This document shows, one piece after another, positions 8,301 to 15,258 of a DNA stretch of 64,000 nucleotides. Source of the DNA: 58-81 sp012729145 (GTDB lineage Bacteria > Synergistota > Synergistia > Synergistales > Thermovirgaceae); contig JAXGIW010000006.1 of assembly GCA_040770625.1 (NCBI GenBank), positions 52,051-116,050 on the forward strand, read 5' to 3'. The translations under genes were made by a program, and so were the position numbers. The notes below the pieces were generated by a model. The model was not told the DNA's origin, did no database searches, and saw nothing but the letters and a program-made list of their open reading frames with translations. The stretch's first letter is position 1. Every line of letters starts with the position of its first letter.

Positions 8301-8940
8301 AACCTTTGACGGAAGGATGCTCCTCTACGACGGAAGGACAGGGGAGCCCATGATGCGCCCTGTCACCGTTGGGACCATGTACATGATGAAGCTTATCCAC
8401 CTGGTGGACGACAAGATCCACGCAAGGTCCATAGGCCCCTACAGCCTCATCACCCAGCAGCCCCTCGGCGGAAAGGCCCAGTTCGGCGGCCAGCGCTTCG
8501 GGGAGATGGAAGTATGGGCCCTGGAAGGCTACGGGGCCTCCCATGTACTCCAGGAGATACTCACCGTCAAGTCAGACGATATCAGGGGGAGGCTCAAGAC
8601 CTACGAGAGAATAGTCAAGGGCCTGAACCTGACCGATCCCGGGGTACCCGAGAGCTTCAGGGTCCTCGTCAAGGAGCTCCAGGGCCTTGGGCTTGATGTA
8701 GAGATCGCCTACGAGGACGGCACTCTTGGGGAGCTCCTTCTCGAGGAGGACGACGAGCCTGTCTCCTCGCCCAGGACCAGGCCGCGGGAAGAGAAGCGGG
8801 AAGGGAAGGTCCTGAACATGGACGACGTATTCGAGGACATATTCCCCGAGGAGTTGTCAAAAGGTGGGGAGCAGGAACCTGTTTTTTCGGTCCTGGAAGT
8901 CGATAGCGACAACGACCCGGAAGAGGGGGCGGATGAATAG
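5323..8940 (+). CDS. rpoB: RNA polymerase beta subunit
   Basis: Forms with beta' the catalytic core of RNA polymerase. The protein is 1205 residues. The rifampicin region near 6670-6760 reads GSGQLSQFMDQTNPLAELT then HRRRLSALGPGG, with the residues equivalent to E. coli Q513, D516, H526 and S531 in sensitive form. GDKMAGRHGNKGV near the C-terminal part is the conserved catalytic-core segment. The last 60 residues are an acidic, low-conservation tail (from about 8755). A GGGAGG box lies 13 bases before the ATG, a long spacing. The TAG stop directly abuts the rpoC ATG. No rplJ or rplL lies upstream; the left neighbour is tRNA-Leu. Confidence 0.99.
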   Translation: MAEFVPVNSKRQRLTFGRTHDLVEIPDMVAIQRDSFRWFFQFNEKGKLMDAGERSTQGLQELFDEVFPIESYDGSFALEFVDYFIDPPQITQEEASQRDLSWSRSVKATIRLVNRKTEEIKEEEVYLGDFPMMTERGTFIINGTERVVVSQLARSAGVYFSSEESIPGQERYAAKVIPDRGAWLEFDMTPGEVLSVNIDNRKKLPVTVLLKAFGVENNDEILKLFGAVEEQIDLVEDEVRGRLVAETISDESGKSVVKKNERITKDILEKLWEMGRTRVWVWKTDSAIEATMERDPTRQRDEAVMEMFRKLRPNEPARMENAKEYINGLFFDSRRYNLGRVGRYKLNRRLGLEIPESRRLLLVEDVTQIVRKLMELRDGNERTDDIDHLGNRRVRAVGELLQNQVRIGLLRMERIARERMTTIPDLTGATARDLINVRPISAALREFFGSGQLSQFMDQTNPLAELTHRRRLSALGPGGLSRERAGFEARDVHYTHYGRVCPIETPEGPNIGLVTSLSIYSRINEYGFLQAPKRKVVKGKVTDEVVFLGADEEDEFYIGRANTPLNPDRTFSEKEIYVRDRGDIAVVEPEKVDFLDISPKQIVSASTALIPFLEHDDANRALMGSNMQRQAVPLINGKAPVIGTGIEARVARDSGSCVVARSSGTVTRVDSTSIEIQAGKSGKTDCYNLVKFRRSNQGTIIHQKPIVFKGDRVKAGDIIADGQAVENAELALGNNVLVAFVSWEGYNYEDAILLSDRLVKNDSFSSIHIEEYEVEARDTKLGPEEITRDIPNVGEDALKDLDETGIVRIGAEVVAGDILVGKVTPKGESDQSPEEKLLRAIFGEKAREVRDTSMRIPHGEGGKVVAVKQLSRSENGDELTPGVNEVVKVYVAKIRKITVGDKMAGRHGNKGVVSRILPEEDMPYLPDGTPIDVVLNPIGVPSRMNLGQVLETILGFIASTNDWHVATAVFEGATENEILDLVEKTRQESFPELTFDGRMLLYDGRTGEPMMRPVTVGTMYMMKLIHLVDDKIHARSIGPYSLITQQPLGGKAQFGGQRFGEMEVWALEGYGASHVLQEILTVKSDDIRGRLKTYERIVKGLNLTDPGVPESFRVLVKELQGLGLDVEIAYEDGTLGELLLEEDDEPVSSPRTRPREEKREGKVLNMDDVFEDIFPEELSKGGEQEPVFSVLEVDSDNDPEEGADE

Positions 8941-11900
8941 ATGAACCGAAGAGGTATTTCAGGGGTAAGGATCAAGCTGGCCAGCCCCGAAAGGATCCGG
9001 GAGATGTCCAGCGGAGAGGTCAAGAAGCCTGAGACCATCAACTACAGGACCCTCAGGCCCGAAAAGGACGGCCTCTTCTGCGAAAGAATATTCGGCCCCA
9101 CCAAGAGCTTCGAGTGCGCCTGCGGAAAGTACAAGAGGAGCGGTCCGAAGTTCAAGGGTGTTGTCTGCGACCGTTGCGGCGTTGAGATAGCCGACAACCG
9201 CGTCCGAAGGGAGCGCATGGGCCATATCGAGCTTGCGGCGCCGGTGGTCCATATCTGGTACCTCCGTGGGATCCCGAGCCGTCTCAGCCTTCTGTTGGGT
9301 ACAGCCACCAAGGACCTGGAGAAGGTGGTCTACTTCGCCCCGACCCGGCGGCGGGAGCCGCTCTACAAGGTTGTCATGGAAGGCAGGCGGACGGACCTGC
9401 TCAAGAGAGGCGACCTGGTCTCCGAGTGCGAGGAGAGGATCCACAGGCACTACGACCACAAGTTCAAGGCCGAAGAGGCCCACCGGGTAACCCAGGTTGA
9501 CGACATACCGGCCAATCCCGGCGACGTCATCCCCGCGAGCCAGGTGGGGATCTACAAGCGCGACTTCGGCGACAAGGTCTTCAAGGTGGAGCCGGCCTTC
9601 CGTGTCGTGGAGGCCTCATCCGACGGTCTCTATGCCGAAGGGCAGGTTCTCTCCGCCACCGAGAGGGAGAAGGCCCTTTCAGAACACGAGTCCCTCCAGA
9701 TGGAGCGGGCAACGGTCGGCGATGAAGAGGGTTTCGTCGTCACCGCAGTGGTCCATCTCCCCTTCAAGAAGGGAGACATTATCTCCTCCAGCGAGTACGA
9801 GCTCTTCTACCAGAAGTACCCGGGAAGGTTCGCGGTACTGGGGGAGACGGTGACCATCGAGGATCCCTGCTACATGATCATTGAAGGGAGCAACTCCCCG
9901 TTCCAGCGTGGAGACATAATTCTCGAGAGGGAGCAGCGCCTCTGCGCTTCCTATGACAAGGAGTTCGAGGCCGGGATAGGAGCCGAAGGGGTCTTTTCCC
10001 TCCTCTCCAGGATCAACCTTAACGAACTGGTGGCTTCACTCCGTGACGAAATAGGAGAGACCACCGGTCAGAAGAAGAGGAAGCTGGTCAAGAGACTTCA
10101 GGTCGCCGAGGATTTCCGGAAGAGCGACGGGAAACCCGAGTGGATGGTATTCCAGGTCCTCCCGGTGATCCCCCCCGACCTCAGACCCATGGTCCAGCTG
10201 GACGGCGGGCGTTTCGCTACATCGGACCTCAACGATCTCTACCGCAGGGTCATAAACCGCAATAACAGGCTTCGCAAACTCCAGGAGCTCAGGGCGCCGG
10301 AGATAATAATCCGGAACGAGAAGAGGATGCTCCAGGAGTCCGTCGATGCACTGATAGACAACGGCAGGATGGGCAAGGCCGTCCTCGGTGCCGGTAACAG
10401 GCCCCTGAAGAGCCTCTCTGACCTCCTGCGCGGCAAGAAGGGCCGGTTCCGCCAGAACCTGCTCGGCAAGAGGGTCGACTACTCGGGCAGGTCCGTCATC
10501 GTTATCGGACCGAACCTCAAGATCTACCAGTGCGGCGTTCCGAAGCAGATGGCCCTGGAGCTGTTCAAGCCCTTTGTGATCAACAAGCTTGTGGAGCAGG
10601 GGCTCTCGCCGAACGTCAAGAGCGCCAAGAGGGCTATAGAGAGAGGACGTGAGGACGTCTGGGGTATCCTAGAAGAGGTTATCAAGGGGCATCCCGTTCT
10701 GCTGAACAGGGCTCCGACGCTCCATCGGCTGGGTATCCAGGCTTTTGAGCCCGTCCTCATGGAGGGCAAGGCGCTCAGGCTTCACCCCCTGGTGTGTACC
10801 GCTTTCAACGCCGACTTCGACGGTGACCAGATGGCTGTCCACGTCCCCCTCTCGATCGAGGCCCGGGTGGAGGCTCAGACGATAATGCTGTCGGCCCGGA
10901 ACCTTCTCTCGCCTGCCAGCGGTAAGCCCGTGGTCACACCTACCCAGGACATAGTGCTCGGGATCTACTACGTGACGGCATTGATCGAGGGCAGGAAGGG
11001 CGAAGGGATGAGCTTTCTCACCATAGAGGACGTCCTCTCCGCCATGGACCACCAGGTTGTCGACGTCAACAGCAAGATCCGCCTGAAGTACAGGGGCGAG
11101 TGGATAACCACATCTCCCGGACGAGTGCTCTTCAACAGCATTCTTCACCCGGAGCTCCGCTACATCAACAAGCAGATGAGCAAGAAGTCCCTGGGATCGC
11201 TCATCGACGCAGCCTACGACCGCGTTGGCCAGGAAGCTCTTGTGGAGATGCTGGACAAGATCAAGGAACTGGGGTACCACTGGTCGACCATCAGCGGCAT
11301 TAGCTTCGGCCTGGGCGATGTGATCATTCCTCCCCAGAAGAAGGACATCGTGGAGCAGGCCCTGGGCAAGGAAGAGGTCCTCTCTTCCCAGTTCGAGATG
11401 GGCGTCCTCACCGAGGACGAATATCTAAGACAGAAGGAGACCCTCTGGTCGGAGGCATCCAGGGAGGCGGCCGATGCCATCCTGGCCAACATGGATCTCA
11501 GCAACCCTATAAGGATGATGATGGAGTCGGGGGCGCGCGGCAGCAAGAGCCAGGTGGCCCAGATGGCCGGTATCCGCGGATTGATGGCCGACCCTTCGGG
11601 CAAGATCATCGACTACCCCATAGTATCGAACTTCCGCGAGGGCCTGAACATGCTGGAGTACTTCATCTCCACTCACGGGGCCAGGAAGGGGCTTGCCGAC
11701 ACGGCCCTCAGGACCGCCAAGTCCGGGTACCTGACCCGCCGTCTAGTCGATGTGGCCCAGGACCTGATCATCACTGCCGAGGACTGCGGTACTGACAAGG
11801 GCGTCTGCATAAGGCCCCTCCTGCAGGACGGCAAGATGATCATCTCCCTCGGGGAGAGGATCATAGGCAGGACCAACCTCAGGGATATTGTGAGCCCGGA

Positions 11901-13908
11901 GACAGGGGAGGTCATAGTTCCTGAAGGAGAGCTTATCGACTCCGAGAAGGCATGGCAGATAGAGAAGGCAGGACTTGAGGAGGTCTGGGTGAGGAGCCCC
12001 CTTACCTGCGCCCTCCAGGATGGAATATGCAGGCAGTGCTACGGCATGGACCTCTCTTCGAGGGAGAAGGTACTCCCCGGAGAGACCGTGGGGGTCGTGG
12101 CGGCCCAGTCCATCGGGGAACCGGGGACGCAGCTAACCATGCGGACCTTCCACACCGGCGGTGTCCGTATCACCGGGGAGGACATTACCCAGGGTCTCCC
12201 CAGGATCGAACAGCTCTTCGAGGTCCGTCGACCCAAGAAGGTGGCCTTTCTCTCCGACCGCGACGGCTACATATCGGAGATAAGGGAGATGGAGGGCAAG
12301 AGGAAGGTTTTCATATCCTCCAGCGAAGAGGGTGTCGAGTCCAGGTCCTCATACAACATACCTGCGTCCCAGCCGCTCCTTGTTGAGGAAGGGCAGCAGG
12401 TCAGGAAGGGGCAGCCCCTTACCGACGGTCATGTCGATCCCCAGCAGCTCCTCGAGATCGAGGGACTTGAGGCGGTCCAGAACTACCTGGTGGACAACAT
12501 CCAGTCCGTCTACCTGTCCCAGGGGGTCTCGGTCAGCAACAAGCACATCGAGGTCATCCTCCGCAAGGTCGCTCCCGTGAACAGGGTGAGGGTGATCGAG
12601 GAGGGGGACAGCTCCTTCGTGTCCATGGAGCTTGCGTGGCTAAGCGACCTGGAGAGGGAGGTCGAAAATATCAAAGCCGGCAACGAGCGCTTCCTCCTGG
12701 AAGCAGTGAAGATAATGTCCGGCAAGAAGCTCCTCGACGTCGCCGGTCAGGGCAGTCTGGAGTCTGCGCTGGTCTTCAAGGGCCAGGAGCTTGACGAAAG
12801 GTCGGTCCGGCAGATACTCCGCCCCGGTTCGGGCGTATCGGAGCTTACCCTCGAGGATGAGGGCGATATCCTCCGCGTGATAGTGGGCGAATCATCCTTC
12901 AGGAGGACCATGAGCGGGCTGGAGCTCACAGAGACGGCTGAGCTCACAGAAGAGGAGACCATCCCGTCCGGGACTGCCCTGTCAGGTTCCAGCCTGACGC
13001 AGCTCACCCAGGGCTTCCCGCCGAGAATACTCGTCAGGGACGTGGCCATCCTGGAAGAGATGAAAGGTAAGACCTACCTTGCAGAGGACGTCGTGGTGGG
13101 AGATAACAAGCTGCTGGATGCTGACAGGGTCATCGACGACCATGCCGCCTCGGTCATAAGGGAGAACAACGTTGAAGCCATAAGGATCTGGAAGTCTCCG
13201 GAGACGGTCACCATCTCCGACTCCGTTCAGAAGATGCTCATAGACCAGTACTGGGCAAGGCCCCTGGTGCAGGCTATAGACTCCGACGGGAACTCCGTCA
13301 CCGACATTCCCCAGCTTATTGACGGTAGTGTAGTCCGGGGACTCGTCGAGGGCGAACTCACCGCTGTGGAGATCGACGGCGAGATCCTCTCCAGGGATGC
13401 TATTCTGAGGAAGGTGCTCTCCGATGTCGCTTACGGGAAGGTCCTTCTTGAACCCGTCATCAACAAGACCGGCGAGGTAGTGGCCGACGCCGGCAGCGAG
13501 GTCAATACCCAGGTGCTGGAAGCGCTGCTGTCAGCAGATCCCGACGAGATGGTCCTCAGGCCCATATTCACCCAGGCCGAGACGAAACGGACCCTCCAGC
13601 GGGTGACCTTTGTCCGAAGGCTTCGCGAGGAGCCGATATGGAAGCCTGTCATTCACGGGATCACCAAGGCCGCCCTGGCCACCGACAGCTTCCTCAGCGC
13701 GGCCTCGTTCCAGCAGACCGCCCAGGTTCTTGCCGGTGCCGCTGTCAGGGGAGACGTGGACAAACTCAAGGGGCTCAAGGAGAACGTTATCATAGGGCAC
13801 CTTATCCCTGCGGGGACTTCCTTCGAAATGTACAAGGATATAAGGGTCAAGGAGACGCCATCTTCCGTGGAGGAACCTCCCCGGGAGGAGGTCATCCTGA
13901 ACCCATGA
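8941..13908 (+). CDS. rpoC: RNA polymerase beta' subunit, unusually long
   Basis: Carries the Mg-binding catalytic loop NADFDGDQMAVH at residues 623-634 and the N-terminal zinc finger (CACGKY...CDRCG). The trigger loop (TMRTFHTGGVRITGED) is not interrupted by an E. coli-like SI3 insert. At 1655 residues it is about 450 longer than Firmicute RpoC. The extra length sits in two places: about residues 155-335, with four GD[ILV] motifs (157, 195, 279 and 325), and about residues 1240-1545, before the conserved GITKAALATDSFLSAASFQ segment. The first site corresponds to the lineage-specific N-terminal insertion known from Thermus beta'. It starts immediately after the rpoB stop, so translation is coupled. 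Confidence 0.99.
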   Translation: MNRRGISGVRIKLASPERIREMSSGEVKKPETINYRTLRPEKDGLFCERIFGPTKSFECACGKYKRSGPKFKGVVCDRCGVEIADNRVRRERMGHIELAAPVVHIWYLRGIPSRLSLLLGTATKDLEKVVYFAPTRRREPLYKVVMEGRRTDLLKRGDLVSECEERIHRHYDHKFKAEEAHRVTQVDDIPANPGDVIPASQVGIYKRDFGDKVFKVEPAFRVVEASSDGLYAEGQVLSATEREKALSEHESLQMERATVGDEEGFVVTAVVHLPFKKGDIISSSEYELFYQKYPGRFAVLGETVTIEDPCYMIIEGSNSPFQRGDIILEREQRLCASYDKEFEAGIGAEGVFSLLSRINLNELVASLRDEIGETTGQKKRKLVKRLQVAEDFRKSDGKPEWMVFQVLPVIPPDLRPMVQLDGGRFATSDLNDLYRRVINRNNRLRKLQELRAPEIIIRNEKRMLQESVDALIDNGRMGKAVLGAGNRPLKSLSDLLRGKKGRFRQNLLGKRVDYSGRSVIVIGPNLKIYQCGVPKQMALELFKPFVINKLVEQGLSPNVKSAKRAIERGREDVWGILEEVIKGHPVLLNRAPTLHRLGIQAFEPVLMEGKALRLHPLVCTAFNADFDGDQMAVHVPLSIEARVEAQTIMLSARNLLSPASGKPVVTPTQDIVLGIYYVTALIEGRKGEGMSFLTIEDVLSAMDHQVVDVNSKIRLKYRGEWITTSPGRVLFNSILHPELRYINKQMSKKSLGSLIDAAYDRVGQEALVEMLDKIKELGYHWSTISGISFGLGDVIIPPQKKDIVEQALGKEEVLSSQFEMGVLTEDEYLRQKETLWSEASREAADAILANMDLSNPIRMMMESGARGSKSQVAQMAGIRGLMADPSGKIIDYPIVSNFREGLNMLEYFISTHGARKGLADTALRTAKSGYLTRRLVDVAQDLIITAEDCGTDKGVCIRPLLQDGKMIISLGERIIGRTNLRDIVSPETGEVIVPEGELIDSEKAWQIEKAGLEEVWVRSPLTCALQDGICRQCYGMDLSSREKVLPGETVGVVAAQSIGEPGTQLTMRTFHTGGVRITGEDITQGLPRIEQLFEVRRPKKVAFLSDRDGYISEIREMEGKRKVFISSSEEGVESRSSYNIPASQPLLVEEGQQVRKGQPLTDGHVDPQQLLEIEGLEAVQNYLVDNIQSVYLSQGVSVSNKHIEVILRKVAPVNRVRVIEEGDSSFVSMELAWLSDLEREVENIKAGNERFLLEAVKIMSGKKLLDVAGQGSLESALVFKGQELDERSVRQILRPGSGVSELTLEDEGDILRVIVGESSFRRTMSGLELTETAELTEEETIPSGTALSGSSLTQLTQGFPPRILVRDVAILEEMKGKTYLAEDVVVGDNKLLDADRVIDDHAASVIRENNVEAIRIWKSPETVTISDSVQKMLIDQYWARPLVQAIDSDGNSVTDIPQLIDGSVVRGLVEGELTAVEIDGEILSRDAILRKVLSDVAYGKVLLEPVINKTGEVVADAGSEVNTQVLEALLSADPDEMVLRPIFTQAETKRTLQRVTFVRRLREEPIWKPVIHGITKAALATDSFLSAASFQQTAQVLAGAAVRGDVDKLKGLKENVIIGHLIPAGTSFEMYKDIRVKETPSSVEEPPREEVILNP

Positions 13909-13930
13909 CATGGGGAAGATAAGATTTTTC

Positions 13931-13959
13931 TTGACAGTGACTGGTGCCGTTGATATTAT
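13931..13959 (+). promoter_or_regulatory. Strong promoter of the str/S10 ribosomal operon
   Basis: Perfect TTGACA (13931-13936), 17-base spacer, TATTAT -10 (13954-13959, 5 of 6). It lies in the 84-base gap between rpoC and the L7Ae-like gene and would add promoter activity for the whole downstream ribosomal block. Confidence 0.75.
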
Positions 13960-13992
13960 TTCCCGGTGTCCTTTTCAAGGGAGGGATTACGT

Positions 13993-14286
13993 GTGCCCTT
14001 GAACGAGTTGGCTGTGCCCAACCGGCTGGTAGGCACAAGATCGGTCAGGAAGGCGATCCAGGCAGGGGTTCTCAGGAAGATCTTCCTTGCGGCGGATGCA
14101 AAAGGATCCCTGGTGAAAGACCTTGAAAGGATGGCCAGAGAGTCCGGCATAAAGGTCGAGTGGGCCGAAAGCATGGTGATACTGGGCCGGGCCTGCGCCA
14201 TCGACCGGGGTGCAGCGGCGGCGGGATTAACGATACGAAAGGGTCCCCCGATCACCGGGGCAGAGGATCTAAAGAGCAATGAATAA
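13993..14286 (+). CDS. L7Ae/L30e-like RNA-binding protein (YbxF type)
   Basis: A 97-residue member of the L7Ae/L30e/S12e family, which binds kink-turn RNA. In Gram-positive bacteria the same position between rpoC and rpsL holds rplGB/ybxF. The visible features are the N-terminal LVGTRSVRKAIQAG segment, the central KIFLAADAK strand and a VEWAESMVILGRACAID segment. The GTG at 13993 is chosen because AAGGGAGGG at 13977-13985 lies 7 bases upstream; a GTG at 13966 lies before the binding site. It is the first gene after the 13931 promoter. Whether it is a ribosome component or a k-turn binder elsewhere is not known. Confidence 0.85.
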   Translation: MPLNELAVPNRLVGTRSVRKAIQAGVLRKIFLAADAKGSLVKDLERMARESGIKVEWAESMVILGRACAIDRGAAAAGLTIRKGPPITGAEDLKSNE

Positions 14287-14301
14287 GAAGGAGGGAGTTT
14301 T

Positions 14302-14673
14302 TTGCCGACCATCAATCAGCTGATACGCAAGGGGCGTGAAGAGAAGAGGGTGCGCTCCAAGGCGCCTGCTCTCCAGGGCAATCCTGCAAGGAGAGGCGTC
14401 TGCACCAGGGTCTATACCGTAACACCCAAAAAGCCTAATTCGGCCCTCAGGAAGGTCGCAAGGGTCCGTCTGACCAACGGTTTCGAGGTCACTTCCTACA
14501 TTCCCGGAGTGGGGCACAACCTGCAGGAGCACTCTGTTGTGCTGGTAAGGGGCGGCCGTGTCAAGGACCTTCCGGGAGTCCGTTATCACATCGTCAGGGG
14601 CACCCTTGACTGCGGCGGTGTCGACGGCAGACGGAAGAGCCGTTCCAAGTACGGCGCCAGACGGCCGAAGTAG
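14302..14673 (+). CDS. rpsL: 30S ribosomal protein S12
   Basis: A decoding-centre protein of the small subunit, 123 residues. The streptomycin-relevant loops TPKKPNSALRK (lysines 43-44) and GGRVKDLPGVRYH are in the wild-type, sensitive form. The start is a TTG at 14302, 4 bases after AAGGAGGGAG. It is the second gene of the str operon, followed by rpsG after 42 bases. Confidence 0.99.
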   Translation: MPTINQLIRKGREEKRVRSKAPALQGNPARRGVCTRVYTVTPKKPNSALRKVARVRLTNGFEVTSYIPGVGHNLQEHSVVLVRGGRVKDLPGVRYHIVRGTLDCGGVDGRRKSRSKYGARRPK

Positions 14674-14715
14674 GACCAATAGACAGGCTTTATTAGCAGG
14701 GAGAGTGTCGAGGAC

Positions 14716-15186
14716 ATGCCAAGAAAGGGATACGTGCGCATTCGCGAGATCGAGGCCGACCCCAGGTTCGGGAACCTTGATATAGCCAAATTCATCAACG
14801 CCATCATGCTTGACGGCAAGAAGAGCGTCGCCGAGAAGATCATGTACGGTGCTCTGGACCTCGCCTCCAAGAGGCTCAGCATGGAGCCCATAGAGGTCTT
14901 CAACAAGGCCATGGAGAATGTCCGTCCCATGGTCGAGGTCCGCCCCAGAAGGGTCGGCGGGGCTACCTATCAGGTCCCCGTAGAGGTCCAGCCCAGGAGG
15001 GCCCAGGCTCTTGCAACCAGGTGGATCCTCCAGTATGCCAGGGGGAGGAAGGGCATCCCCATGATGGAGAGGCTGGCCAGGGAGTTTACCGATGCATGCA
15101 AGGGCGAAGGGAGTTCCGTCAAGAAGCGCGAAGATACCCACAGGATGGCCGAGGCCAACAGGGCCTTTGCGCATTACCGCTGGTAG
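14716..15186 (+). CDS. rpsG: 30S ribosomal protein S7
   Basis: A primary 16S rRNA binder that nucleates assembly of the 30S head, 156 residues, the usual length. It begins MPRKGYVR and contains the conserved VRPRRVGGATYQVPVEV segment, and ends in RAFAHYRW. In E. coli S7 represses its own operon by binding mRNA between rpsL and rpsG. Here the most structured intercistronic RNA is instead downstream, between rpsG and fusA. Confidence 0.99.
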   Translation: MPRKGYVRIREIEADPRFGNLDIAKFINAIMLDGKKSVAEKIMYGALDLASKRLSMEPIEVFNKAMENVRPMVEVRPRRVGGATYQVPVEVQPRRAQALATRWILQYARGRKGIPMMERLAREFTDACKGEGSSVKKREDTHRMAEANRAFAHYRW

Positions 15187-15195
15187 AAAGTCTTA

Positions 15196-15240
15196 GGCCC
15201 ATTCTGCCGGGTGCGGGTCAACCCGCAACGGCAGCGGGCC
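15196..15240 (+). promoter_or_regulatory. Long imperfect hairpin between rpsG and fusA
   Basis: Three collinear stems stack: GGCCC/GGGCC (15196-15200 with 15236-15240), CTGCCG/CGGCAG (15204-15209 with 15229-15234) and TGCGGG/CCCGCA around a TCAA loop. Small internal loops separate them. No T-run follows, so it is not a standard terminator. It could be a protein-binding or RNA-processing site; the function is unknown. Confidence 0.65.
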
Positions 15241-15258
15241 GGGTATGGAGAAAACTGA

